A stretch of DNA of 64,000 nt, from assembly GCF_011764545.1 (NCBI RefSeq), contig NZ_AP022870.1, positions 4,572,001 through 4,636,000 on the forward strand. Reading direction: 5' to 3'. How positions within the stretch are numbered: position 1 is the stretch's first letter; each line of letters opens with the position of its first letter. The DNA is from Phytohabitans flavus. Lineage in GTDB: Bacteria > Actinomycetota > Actinomycetes > Mycobacteriales > Micromonosporaceae. The notes under the pieces are model-generated. The model had not been told where the DNA came from, made no database searches, and saw only the letters and a list, made by a program, of their open reading frames with translations. Shown one piece after another: positions 23,672-33,100 of this stretch. The position numbers and the translations under genes are program-made.

Positions 23672-25987
23672 TTGGGGAGGCCACGACCCTGGGAAGGCAC
23701 GGCGAGGATTTCACCTGAACGAAACCTAAGAAGATCGGTTTGCAGGTACCGTCCCTCCATCCTCGACGACATCGACCCGTTCATCGGCACCGCCGCGACC
23801 GATCTGCCCCGGGCAGGCGGCCTGGCCGCCACCTGGTGGTGGCCGAAACCCCAGGTGGGCAACACGCACCCGGGCGCCACCTCGCCACTGGGCATGGTCT
23901 CCGCGTGCGCCTATTCGGGCGCCTACCCGACCGGTTACGGACGGTTCACCAAGAACACCGAGGGATTACCCGAGGAGATGTTCGGCCAGCTCCAGGCGTC
24001 CGGGTTCACCCACTTCCAGCAGTCCGGCACGGGCGCGATCCGCAAGTACTACAACTACGTCCGGGTCACCCCGATGGTGGAGCCGCTGGATGTGCTCGGG
24101 CAGGCGTGGCCGCTGCACGACGAGGTCGCGGAGGCGGGCTACTACGCGGCGACCGTGGACACCGGCGTGCGCTGCGAGCTCACCGTCGGCGCGAAGGTGG
24201 CCGTGCACCGGTACACCTTCCCCGAGCACCGTAGCGCCCGCATCGTGGTCGACCTGTCCTGTGGCGGCCTGGACATCGAGCTCGGCCGTACCGTGCCGCT
24301 GCGCGCCCAGGTGGAGAGCATGGGGCACGGCCGGGCGCAGGGCACGGTGGTGATGGAGGGCGTGCCGCTGTCGGTCTACCTGGAGGTGGACAGCCCGGGC
24401 TGGCGGCAGATGCTCTGGTACGACCGGCGGCTCATCGACGGCGGTACCCGCCTCGACTTCGAGAGCATCCGGCACACCACGCTGCGCCCGTTCGGCATGC
24501 TCTTCATGGGGCCGGCCAGGGCGGGGCAGACCATCGAGGTACGGCTCGGGTTCTCGCTGCGCGGGTGCGACCAGGCGCGGCAGAACCTCGAACGCGAGTG
24601 CTGGCCGGCGCAGCCCGCGTTCGACGAGGTGCGCGCCTCGACCCGGACCCGCTGGGCAAGCCACGTCGACCGCGTCCAGGTCGAGGGTGGTACCCCGGCG
24701 CGGCGCTCGGTGATGGCGACGGCGCTGTACCACTCGCTGATCAAGCCGTGCTTCGCCGACGACGAGAGCCCGTTCTGGCCGACGTCGGGGCCGTACGCGT
24801 TCGACATCTGCACGATGTGGGACATCTACAAGACCCAGCTGCCGCTGCTCGCCGCCATCGTTCCCGATCGCTTCACGGACCTGCTGGAGTCGCTCATCCG
24901 GGTGTGCGAAGAGGAGGGCAACTTCCCGAACGGGTACCGGATGGCGCGCGGCGCCGACAGGTTCTTCCGCCAGGGCAGCGCGCTCGCGCACACCGCGCTG
25001 GCCGACGCGCACGCGCTCGGCGGGCCCGGCGTCGACTGGAGCTGGGCACTCGCGCACATGGTCGACGACCTGCGCCGGCTGTACGGCGAGGACTTCTTCG
25101 AGCACGGCCTTGTGCACCCGATCAGCCACACCCTCGACCTCGCGTACGCGCACTACTGCACCGCCCAGGTGGCCCGCGCGTTGAACGACCGGCGCCTCGC
25201 CGACGACCTCGAGTGGCGCAGCCGGCAGTGGTTCAACGCGTTCGACCCGGGCACCGGCCTGCTGCGTGAGTCGGACTTCTACGAGGGCGGCAAGTGGAAC
25301 TACTCGTTCCGCCTGATGCACGACATGGCCGCCCGCATCGGCCTGGCCGGCGGGGACGCGGCGTTCATCGGCATGCTGGACCGCTTCTTCGGCTTCGGGG
25401 CGGACCCGGTGAAGCAGCCCGGACTGCGCCCGTCACCCGCGGAGATGGCCGCCGGGTTCGCGCTCAACCGCTTCGAGGGGTTGAACAACGAACCCGACAT
25501 GGAGGTGCCCTGGGCGTACCACTACGCCGGCCGGCCGGACCGCACCGCCGAGGTGGTGCAGGCGGCGCTGACGTGGCAGTTCGGCACCGGTCCTGGCGGG
25601 CTGCCGGGCAACGACGACTCGGGCGCGCTCAGCTCCTGGTACGTGTGGGCGTCCCTGGGTCTGTTCCCGGTCGCCGGGCAGAGCATGTTCCTGGTCAACG
25701 CCCCCGCGTTCGCGCGTTCCACACTGCTGATCGGCGACGAGGAGTTCGTCATCGAGACAAGCGGACACCGCGAGACAAAGATCAGTGTCGAAGGCGTGGA
25801 CAGCGAACCGCCGACACAGTACGTTCAGTCGGCCACCCTCAATGGCAAGCCCCTGCACACGACCCACCTGAGTGCCGCCGACCTGCACCGTGGCGGCCGG
25901 CTGCACCTTCGGCTGGGCCCACAGCCGTCGTCCTGGGGATGCGAGACCCGACCACCGTCCCACTCCGCGCCACGCGCCATCCCTTGA
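23672..25987 (+). CDS. GH92-family glycosidase (alpha-mannosidase-like)
   Basis: The mature domain begins at 'ILDDIDPFIGTAATDLPRAG', the typical GH92 N-terminus, and runs to the hallmark 'GNDDSGALSSWYVWASLGLF' and 'VNAPAFARSTL' near the end; 'NTHPGATSPLGMVSACAYSG' and 'TMWDIYKTQLPLLAAIVPDR' are further GH92 blocks. GH92 enzymes are Ca2+-dependent exo-acting alpha-mannosidases; other specificities exist. No signal peptide is visible, so it may act inside the cell. The start is unclear: the frame lacks an ATG near the family start, and TTG 23672 and GTG 23642 are the nearest options, both lacking a good RBS. About 770 residues, as usual for the family. Confidence 0.85.
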   Translation: MGRPRPWEGTARISPERNLRRSVCRYRPSILDDIDPFIGTAATDLPRAGGLAATWWWPKPQVGNTHPGATSPLGMVSACAYSGAYPTGYGRFTKNTEGLPEEMFGQLQASGFTHFQQSGTGAIRKYYNYVRVTPMVEPLDVLGQAWPLHDEVAEAGYYAATVDTGVRCELTVGAKVAVHRYTFPEHRSARIVVDLSCGGLDIELGRTVPLRAQVESMGHGRAQGTVVMEGVPLSVYLEVDSPGWRQMLWYDRRLIDGGTRLDFESIRHTTLRPFGMLFMGPARAGQTIEVRLGFSLRGCDQARQNLERECWPAQPAFDEVRASTRTRWASHVDRVQVEGGTPARRSVMATALYHSLIKPCFADDESPFWPTSGPYAFDICTMWDIYKTQLPLLAAIVPDRFTDLLESLIRVCEEEGNFPNGYRMARGADRFFRQGSALAHTALADAHALGGPGVDWSWALAHMVDDLRRLYGEDFFEHGLVHPISHTLDLAYAHYCTAQVARALNDRRLADDLEWRSRQWFNAFDPGTGLLRESDFYEGGKWNYSFRLMHDMAARIGLAGGDAAFIGMLDRFFGFGADPVKQPGLRPSPAEMAAGFALNRFEGLNNEPDMEVPWAYHYAGRPDRTAEVVQAALTWQFGTGPGGLPGNDDSGALSSWYVWASLGLFPVAGQSMFLVNAPAFARSTLLIGDEEFVIETSGHRETKISVEGVDSEPPTQYVQSATLNGKPLHTTHLSAADLHRGGRLHLRLGPQPSSWGCETRPPSHSAPRAIP

Positions 25988-25996
25988 GGAAGCCCC

Positions 25997-27271
25997 ATGA
26001 TCCAACCACCCCGCCGTCTCGTCATCGTGGTCAGAGCAGACCCGGTCATCTGCGGCCACTCCGGCGAGGCTCGCAATCTCGCCGAGGTCGCACTGACTCG
26101 CGGGTTCTCCGACGTACGGCTGCTGACCTGGCCGATACCGGCACTACAGGCCGCCGGCCTCCCCCTCAAGCCGCTGGACCGGCTGCTGCCGTACAGCCCG
26201 GGGATCACCGTCGAGCGGCCCGAGGCGGTCGGCGACTACCGGGTGCCGGACGGGCGGCACATCGCCGGCCTCACCGGTCGCCTTGTCGAGCTGCTCGCCG
26301 AGCCGATACCCACCACCTGCCTGTCCATGTACCTGGTGCCGCACACCACGGTCGTCACGGACGCGGTCACGGCGGCGCGGGCGGCCGGCTTCGCGCCGGA
26401 CGTGCGTACCGTCGCCAAGGCTGTCGGCTCCGACGTCACCAACGTGATCATGTCCTGCCTGCGGGAGGGCCGGTTCGGCGCGGCGACGGTGCTGTTCACG
26501 ACGTTCCTGGCCAACGACGAGGTGGTCGCCGTCTCGGAGTACACGCGGGACGAGATCGTGCACGCCGCCGAGCAGGTCGACGCGCAGTGCGGTACCCGGT
26601 TCGCCGAGGAGTGCCGGCGCCGGGTGACCGTCAGCTATCCCCCGATCGACGCGGCGGCGTTCCTCGACCCGGACCCGGTGGAGGTGGACGAGGCGCTCGC
26701 CCGGCGTGGCCTGAAGCGCGGTGGCTACCTGCTCTTCCTGTCCCGGGTGGCCCGCGCCAAGGGCATCTACGACCTTGTCATCGCGTACGGGCAGATGCGC
26801 TGCCGGGACGACCTGCCGCTGGTCGTCGCGGGTACCGGCCCGGCGCTGGAGCACGTGCAGGCGATGTCCAAAGAGGACGAACAGATCACGTTCCTCACCG
26901 ATGTGGACGATCGCGAGAAGGTGTTGCTCATGGCGGGCTGCGCGGCGTACGTGCTGCCCACCAAGCCCGAGCCCGACTTCGTCGAGACGTTCGGCATCGC
27001 GCTGGCGGAGAAGATGCTCGCCGGCGGCGGCCCCATCGTGACCACCCTGACCGGCGGTACCGGCGAGGCGGTCGGTGACACCGCGATCTTCGTCGAGCCG
27101 GGCGACATCGCCGCCCTGGCCGAGACGGTGGACCGGGTGGTGCTGGAGATGCCGGACGCCGAAAAGCTCGACCTGGAGAAGCGCGCCCGGGCGCGGGCCC
27201 TGCTGTTCGACCGCGGCGCCGTCTTCGACGGGCTCTTCCCAGCCACGGAGCCCCTCGCCGCGATCAGCTGA
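25997..27271 (+). CDS. GT4-type glycosyltransferase (group 1)
   Basis: 424 residues from ATG 25997, after a GAGGAAG site and 9 nt past the GH92 stop. The GT-B fold is shown by the C-terminal half: 'LLFLSRVARAKGIYDLVIAY', 'LVVAGTGPALEHVQAM', 'ITFLTDVDDREKVLLMAG' and the E-x7-E motif in 'EPDFVETFGIALAEKM', then 'GGTGEAVGDTAIFVEPGD'. No signal or helices, so it is cytosolic. It would transfer a nucleotide sugar to an unknown acceptor. Its coupling to a GH92 hydrolase is unusual: a biosynthetic enzyme within a degradative cluster. A perfect hairpin follows the stop. Confidence 0.87.
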   Translation: MIQPPRRLVIVVRADPVICGHSGEARNLAEVALTRGFSDVRLLTWPIPALQAAGLPLKPLDRLLPYSPGITVERPEAVGDYRVPDGRHIAGLTGRLVELLAEPIPTTCLSMYLVPHTTVVTDAVTAARAAGFAPDVRTVAKAVGSDVTNVIMSCLREGRFGAATVLFTTFLANDEVVAVSEYTRDEIVHAAEQVDAQCGTRFAEECRRRVTVSYPPIDAAAFLDPDPVEVDEALARRGLKRGGYLLFLSRVARAKGIYDLVIAYGQMRCRDDLPLVVAGTGPALEHVQAMSKEDEQITFLTDVDDREKVLLMAGCAAYVLPTKPEPDFVETFGIALAEKMLAGGGPIVTTLTGGTGEAVGDTAIFVEPGDIAALAETVDRVVLEMPDAEKLDLEKRARARALLFDRGAVFDGLFPATEPLAAIS

Positions 27272-27286
27272 GCCGCCAGCGTCGGG

Positions 27287-27320
27287 ACAGTGGGCAATGT
27301 CCCCCGACATTGCCCACTGT
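27287..27320 (+). terminator. Stem-loop terminator after the GT4 gene
   Basis: ACAGTGGGCAATGTC pairs with GACATTGCCCACTGT over 15 perfect base pairs with a CCCC loop, 15 nt beyond the stop codon. No U-tract; it abuts dispersed repeat copy C. Confidence 0.75.
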
Positions 27321-27402
27321 GGGTTGTGAAGCGCGGAGGGTGAGGCCGCGGGAGCAGCGGTCCGGACCACCGCGGACGTCGCGGTAGCTCAGATCTGTCT
27401 TG
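27320..27402 (-). repeat. Dispersed ~80-bp repeat, copy C (inverted)
   Basis: A full-length copy in reverse orientation: from TGGGTTGTGAAGCGCGGAGG to GTAGCTCAGATCTGTCTTGG, including the outer CAAGACAGA flank also seen in copy A. It lies between a gene end and the next promoter. Confidence 0.85.
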
Positions 27403-27459
27403 GGATCGATGTTCGTTGATTGCTTCCGTCGTGCTGCATCGATCACTATCGTTGTGTTC

Positions 27460-28857
27460 ATGTTCCGGCTACCCACCGTCGCGGCCGTTGTCGTCGCCGC
27501 GACCGCCCTCACGACCACGCCCGTCCACGCCGCCGCCCGGCCCGGCATCGACCTCGACCGCGCGCAGCGGCACCAGGTGGTCGACGGGTTCGGCTACTCC
27601 ATCGCGTTCCAGCGCTCCTCCCTCGTGCACAACCTGTCGCAGGCCAAGCGCGAAGAGGCGCTCGACCTGCTCCTCGGCCGGGAGAACGGCGCGGCGCCGA
27701 GCATCCTGCGGCTCGGCATCGGCTCGTCGGCGACGAACGAGTACGACAAGATGCTCTCCATCCAGCCGACCGACCCCGGCGGACCGGCGGCCACGCCCAA
27801 CTACACCTGGGACGGCTGGGACGGCGGCCAGGTGTGGTACGCCAAGGAGGCCCGCGAGCGCGGCATCGACAGGTTCTACGCCGACGCCTGGAGTGCCCCG
27901 GGCTACATGAAGGACAACGGCACCGACACCAACGGCGGCGCGCTCTGCGGCCTGCAAGGTGTCAGCTGCGCCAGCGGTGACTGGCGCGAGGCGTACGCGC
28001 GCTACCTCGTCCAGTTCGCGCGGTTCTACCGGCAAGAGGGCATCCGGCTCGACGAGATCGGCTTCACCAACGAGCCGGACTGGACCGCCTCGTACGCCTC
28101 GATGCGGTTCACCCCGGCACAGGCCGCCGAGTTCGTGAAGGTCCTCGGCCCGATCGCCCGCCGCGCCGGTTTGGACGTGGCCTGCTGCGACTCGTTCGGA
28201 TGGCAGCAGTCGGACCCGTACGTCCAGGCGATCGAGGCGGATCCGCAGGCCCGCAGGTATGTGGACCTCGTGACCGGGCACGGCTACGCCAGCCCGGCGG
28301 ACCGTCCACTGTCGACCACGAAGACCACGTGGATGTCGGAGTGGGCGCCCTCCAGCACCGTCGACGGCTGGAACGAGGCCTGGGACAGCGGCAAGGGCAC
28401 CGACGGTATCGCCATCGCCCAGCGGATCCACGACACCCTCGCGCTCGCCGGCAGCAGCGCCTTCCTCTTCTGGCTCGGCTCCTCGCGCGGCGGTACCGCG
28501 GCGCTCATGCAGATCGACGACGCCAACGACGCGTACCGCGTGTCGTCGCGCCTTTACGCGTTCGCGGCCTACAGCCGGTTCATCCGGCCGGGCGCCGTCC
28601 GGATCGGTGTCGACAGCGCGCACGACGGCCTGAAGGTGTCGGCCTACCGCAACGCCGACGGCACCGAGGTCGTGGAGATCATCAACACCACCGACGCGGC
28701 CATCACCACCGGCGTCGACGTCAAGCGACCCACGGCGTACCTCACCGACAACACCCATCGGCTGGAGAAGGTCCCGGGGCTCGTGTCGCGGCACGGTCAC
28801 CGCACGACGGTCGAGCTGGCGCCGCGCTCGCTGACGACGCTGGTGACCTCAGGCTGA
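27460..28857 (+). CDS. Secreted GH30-family glycosidase (endo-beta-1,6-galactanase-like)
   Basis: 465 residues from ATG 27460; Sec signal 1-25 ending 'VHAAA'. The (beta/alpha)8 domain begins 'QVVDGFGYSIAFQRS', carries 'ILRLGIGSS', the acid/base Glu at about 205 in 'GFTNEPDW' and the nucleophile Glu at about 294 in 'WMSEWAPS', then 'FLFWLGSSRGG' and the C-terminal beta-domain ('RNADGTEVVEIINTTDAAI'). This layout is GH30; with the neighbouring exo-1,3-galactanase it is best read as a beta-1,6-galactanase, although xylan or glucan specificity is not excluded. An in-frame ATG at 27400 lies in the repeat and is less likely. Its 3' end overlaps the convergent peptidase by 9 nt. Confidence 0.86.
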   Translation: MFRLPTVAAVVVAATALTTTPVHAAARPGIDLDRAQRHQVVDGFGYSIAFQRSSLVHNLSQAKREEALDLLLGRENGAAPSILRLGIGSSATNEYDKMLSIQPTDPGGPAATPNYTWDGWDGGQVWYAKEARERGIDRFYADAWSAPGYMKDNGTDTNGGALCGLQGVSCASGDWREAYARYLVQFARFYRQEGIRLDEIGFTNEPDWTASYASMRFTPAQAAEFVKVLGPIARRAGLDVACCDSFGWQQSDPYVQAIEADPQARRYVDLVTGHGYASPADRPLSTTKTTWMSEWAPSSTVDGWNEAWDSGKGTDGIAIAQRIHDTLALAGSSAFLFWLGSSRGGTAALMQIDDANDAYRVSSRLYAFAAYSRFIRPGAVRIGVDSAHDGLKVSAYRNADGTEVVEIINTTDAAITTGVDVKRPTAYLTDNTHRLEKVPGLVSRHGHRTTVELAPRSLTTLVTSG

Positions 28858-30174
28858 AGGCAGGGGTGGCAGCGGGGCGGCGTAGAGCCAGGCGCCGAAG
28901 AGGTCGGTCAGCGGCCGCCCCGCGTGCCGCTCGGCGAGGGCGGTGAAGTCCGGCGTCGTCACCGAGCCGTGGCGGTGCTCGGCCACCCAGCCGCGCATGA
29001 GCCGGAAGAACACCTCGTCGCCCACCTCGCGGCGCAGCGCGTGCAGGGTCAGCCCGCCACGCTTGTACAGCCGCTCGTCGAACATCCGGTCCACGCCGGG
29101 GTCGGCGATCCGCAGGTCGGCGGGGCGGGTCTTGAGCCGCGCGTACCACATCCGGGCGAGCGCCTCGACCGGCGGCCCGCCGGACACGCCCGACCACAGC
29201 CACTCCGCGTACGTCGCGAAGCCCTCGTTGAGCCAGATGTGTCGCCAGTCGGCCACCGTCAGGCTGTTGCCGAACCACTGGTGGGCGAGCTCGTGCGCGA
29301 CGAGCCGCTCGTGCGTGCGCCGCCCGTCCACGTGGTTGGCGCCGAAGATGGACATGGCCTGGGCCTCGATCGGGTCGTCCAGGTCGTCGTCGGTGACGAC
29401 CACGGCGTACTCGGCGAACGGGTACGGGCCGAAGAACCGTTGCAGCGCCTGCATCATCTCGCTCTGCCGGCCGAAGTCGTGCGCGAACCGCTGGCGCAGC
29501 CTGGTCGGCACCGCGGCGCGCTGCGGCGGCTGCCCACTGTAGAGGTTCACCCGGTCGTACCGTCCGATCTGGACACTCACGAGGTAGGACGGGGTCGGCT
29601 CGGGCAGTTCGTACACCCAGGTCGTCGTGCTCGCGCTCCGCTTGCGGTCGCTGAGCCGGCCCGTGGCGACGACGGTGTACGGCGTCGCCGCCGTCACCGC
29701 GATGCGGTAGCTGGCCTTGTCTGCCGGGTGGTCGTCGCACGGAAACCAGGACGGCGCGCCCACGGGCTGGCTGGCCACGAGTACGCCGTCGGTCAGCTCG
29801 TCCCACCCGATGTCGCCCCACCGCCCGGTGACCGGGCTGGGCCGCCCGCTGTACCGGACCTCGACCCGGAACTCCGCGCCCGCCGGCACCGCGCGGGCCG
29901 GCCGGACGTGCAGCTTGTGCCGCACGTGGGCGAACTTCGCGGGCGCGCCGTCCACGAGCACCTGGGCGACCCGGAGCCCGGCCAGGTCGAGGCTCAGCCG
30001 GGACAGCCCGTGGGTGGCGACCGCGATGATCGTCGCGTGGCCGGTGAGCCGGTTGGTCGCGATCCGGTAGTCCAGGTCGAGGTCGTAGTGGCGGGTCCGG
30101 TAGCCGCCGTTGCCGTGCTCCGGCAGGTACGGGTCGCCGGAACGATCCGCACCCGGCCGGACGGTGTCGCTCAT
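28849..30174 (-). CDS. M1-family zinc metallopeptidase, candidate poly-amino-acid-degrading enzyme (Pld-like)
   Basis: 441 residues from ATG 30174, in a 4-nt ATGA overlap with the NRPS gene. An N-terminal beta-domain ('YDLDLDYRIATNRLTGHATI'), then the gluzincin motif 'VAHELAHQWFGN' with the third zinc ligand in 'WLNEGFATYAEW'. It is half the length of classical M1 aminopeptidases and lacks a recognisable GAMEN exopeptidase motif: the equivalent position reads 'PIEAQAMSIFGANH'. No signal peptide. In epsilon-poly-L-lysine producers an M1 peptidase degrades the polymer made by Pls; coupling to a Pls-like gene here suggests the same job (inference). Confidence 0.88.
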   Translation of the reverse strand: MSDTVRPGADRSGDPYLPEHGNGGYRTRHYDLDLDYRIATNRLTGHATIIAVATHGLSRLSLDLAGLRVAQVLVDGAPAKFAHVRHKLHVRPARAVPAGAEFRVEVRYSGRPSPVTGRWGDIGWDELTDGVLVASQPVGAPSWFPCDDHPADKASYRIAVTAATPYTVVATGRLSDRKRSASTTTWVYELPEPTPSYLVSVQIGRYDRVNLYSGQPPQRAAVPTRLRQRFAHDFGRQSEMMQALQRFFGPYPFAEYAVVVTDDDLDDPIEAQAMSIFGANHVDGRRTHERLVAHELAHQWFGNSLTVADWRHIWLNEGFATYAEWLWSGVSGGPPVEALARMWYARLKTRPADLRIADPGVDRMFDERLYKRGGLTLHALRREVGDEVFFRLMRGWVAEHRHGSVTTPDFTALAERHAGRPLTDLFGAWLYAAPLPPLPSA

Positions 30175-33100
30175 TCCCCTTGTCGGGCCGGCCAGGCCGC
30201 GATCGGGTTGCCCAGCCACCGCGAGTCGGCCGGCACCGTGTCGCCGCGGGTCACCAGGGAGCCGGGCCCGACCGTCGTCCGCGCGCCGATCGTCGCGCCC
30301 GGCAGCACGATCCCGTGCGGGCCGAGCGTCGCGCCCGGGGCCAGCGTCACCTCGTCCATGCTCATGATCCGATCATGGAACAGGTGGGTCTGCACAACAC
30401 ACCCCCGGTTGACCGTCGCCCCGTCACCCAGCCGGACGAGGTCGAACTCCGGCAGCCAGTACGTCTCCAGCCACACGCCACGGCCGATCTTCGCGCCCAT
30501 CGTGCGCAGCCAGCCGGTGAGCACCGGCGTGCCGTTGGCCGCGCCGAGCAGCCACGGTACCGCGAGCACCTCCACGAACGTGTCGGCGAGCTCGTTGCGC
30601 CACACGAACGGGTCCCACAGTGGACGGTCGCCGGCCCGGAACGCCCCGACCAGCAGCCACTTCGCCGCGGTGGCCGTCGCCGCGGCGAGTACGCCGGCCG
30701 CGAGCAGCACGACTCCGGACAGCGCTCCGGCGGCGACCGGCCCGGACGCGTTCCACAGTGCGGCGAGCGCGGCCAGGACGAGCACCGCGAGGGCCCCGCC
30801 GAGCACCACCGGCACCAGGCGGAACAGCTCGACGAGGGCGCGGGCGGCCTTCAGCCGCAGCGGCGGCCGGTACGTACGGCTGCTGTCCGCGGCCTCCGGT
30901 GACCGGCGCAGCGGCATGGGCGGCATGCCCAGCCACGACGAGCCCTTCTTGGCCTTGCGCGGCGCGGAGGAGAGCACGCCCACCAGGCCCCGCTTCGGCA
31001 CCGAGTGCCCGGGCGCGGCCATCCCGGAGTTGCCGAGGAACGCCTGCTTGCCGATCCGGGTGGGCGCCACGTGCAGCCAGCCCTGCCGCAGCTCGTACGT
31101 GGCCACCATCGTGTCGTCGGCGAGGAACGCGCCGTCGGCGACGGTCGTCATCTTCGGCAGCGCGAGCACGGTGGAGGCTTCCACGCCCCGCCCCACCTTC
31201 GCGCCGAGCAGCCGCAGCCAGGCCGGCGTCAGCACGCTCGCGTACAGCGGGAAGAGCCCGACCCGCGCCATGCCCATCAGCCGCTCGGTCGCCCACACCT
31301 GCCACGCGACCCGGCTGTGCACCGGGTGGTAGCCGGCGCGCAGCCCCACGCTCAGCGCCCGCACGGCGAGCACGACAAGCACCGCATAGCCGGCGAGGTA
31401 CGCCAGCGCGGCCAGCGGCATGACGACGAGCGCCGCGGTCACGGCGCCGCCGAGCGTCGCCGCGCCCGCGGTCGCCCAGGCCAGGACCGCGATCCCGGGC
31501 AGGGCGGCGATGGCCGGCAGCATGCCGAGCAGGACAGAGGCCACACCGTACCCGGCGACCCACCGCCGCAGGCGGCGCGGGCGCTGCTCCGGCCAGGTGT
31601 GCGCGCTCTTGCCGGCCGGGACGGCCGGGGCGCCTACCCAGCGCTCGCCCGCGGGCACCTCCCCGCGCACTGTCGAGCCGGGCCCGATCTCGGCACCCTT
31701 GCCGACCCGTACGTTCGGCAGCAACGTGCTGCGCGCGCCGACCCGCGCACCGGCACCGATCCGGGTGTATCCGATGTGGACGGTGTCGCCGTCGACCCAG
31801 TACCCGGACAGGTCGACCTCCGGCTCCACGGCCGCGCCCCGGCCGAGCTTCAGCAGCCCGGTGACCGGTGGCGCCGAGTGCAGGTCGACATCACGGCCGA
31901 CCTCGGCGCCGAGCGCCCGCGCGTACCGGTTCATCCACGACGCGCCGGCCACGCTGGCGGCGCCACTGAGGTCGGCGAGCCGCTCGGCGGTCCACAGTCG
32001 CAAGTGGACGCCGCCGCCGCGGGGATAGCTGCCCGGCCGCACGCCGGCCAGGAGAAGTCGTGCCCCGCCGGCCGAGATGGCGATCCGGCCGACCGGGCTG
32101 AACAGCACGAACCAGCCCAGCGCCACCCACCACCAGGAGACCGCCGGGGCCCAGGGTGTACCCAGCAGCTTGGCGACCGCGGCCAGGACGGTCAGCCAGC
32201 GCAGCCCGACGACGGTGAGCAGGGGCGCCATGAGCAGGGTCTGGACGATCCCGGCCCGGCGCGGCGTGGGCGCGATCTCCCGCTTTGTCGTGGCGCTGGC
32301 GCCCAGCGCGTCGAGCATCGCCGCCAGGCCGCCGAGCCGGGGGTTCTGGTAGAGGTCGCCGACGGAGACCTGGGGGTGACGCTGCCGGATCCAGGCGACG
32401 AGCTGCGCGGCGCCGAGGCTGCTCCCGCCGTGGCGGAAGAAGTCCGCGCCCGGCCCGGTGACCCGTACGCCGAGGATCTCGGCCCAGCCGTCGGCGAGCC
32501 ACGCCTCGGTCGGTGACATCGCCGGCGTGCCGGTGTCCACTGTGGGCAGTGGCCACGGCAGGGCGGCCCGGTCGACCTTCCCGGAGGTACGGGTGGGCAG
32601 CGCGGCGACGGCGGCCAGCAGCGGCACAAGCGCGGCGGGCAGCTGCTCGCGCAGCCGGGCGGCGGCCGCGTCCGGGTCGAACGCCGCGCCGCCCCGCACG
32701 GTCACGTAGCCGACCAGGACCTGGTTTCCGGCGTTGGTACGGCGGATCGCCGCGGCCGCACCTGCGACGCCGGGCAGCGCCTGGAGGGCGGCGTCCACCT
32801 CGCCCAGCTCGATCCGCCGGCCGCCGAGCTTCACCTGCTCGTCGTTACGGCCGACGAAGACAAGCCCTTCCGGCTCGGCGCGCACGATGTCGCCGCTGCG
32901 GTAGGCGCGGTCCCAGCCGAGCGAGGGCAGCGGCGCGAACCGTTCCGCGTCCTTGGCCGCGTCCAGGTAGCGGGCAAGCCCCACCCCGCCGATCACCAGC
33001 TCGCCCGTGTCGCCCATCCCCACCGGGTCGCCGGCCGGGTCGACGACGGCGAGCTGCCAGCCGGACAGCGGCAGCCCGATCCGGACCGGCCCTTCGCCGG

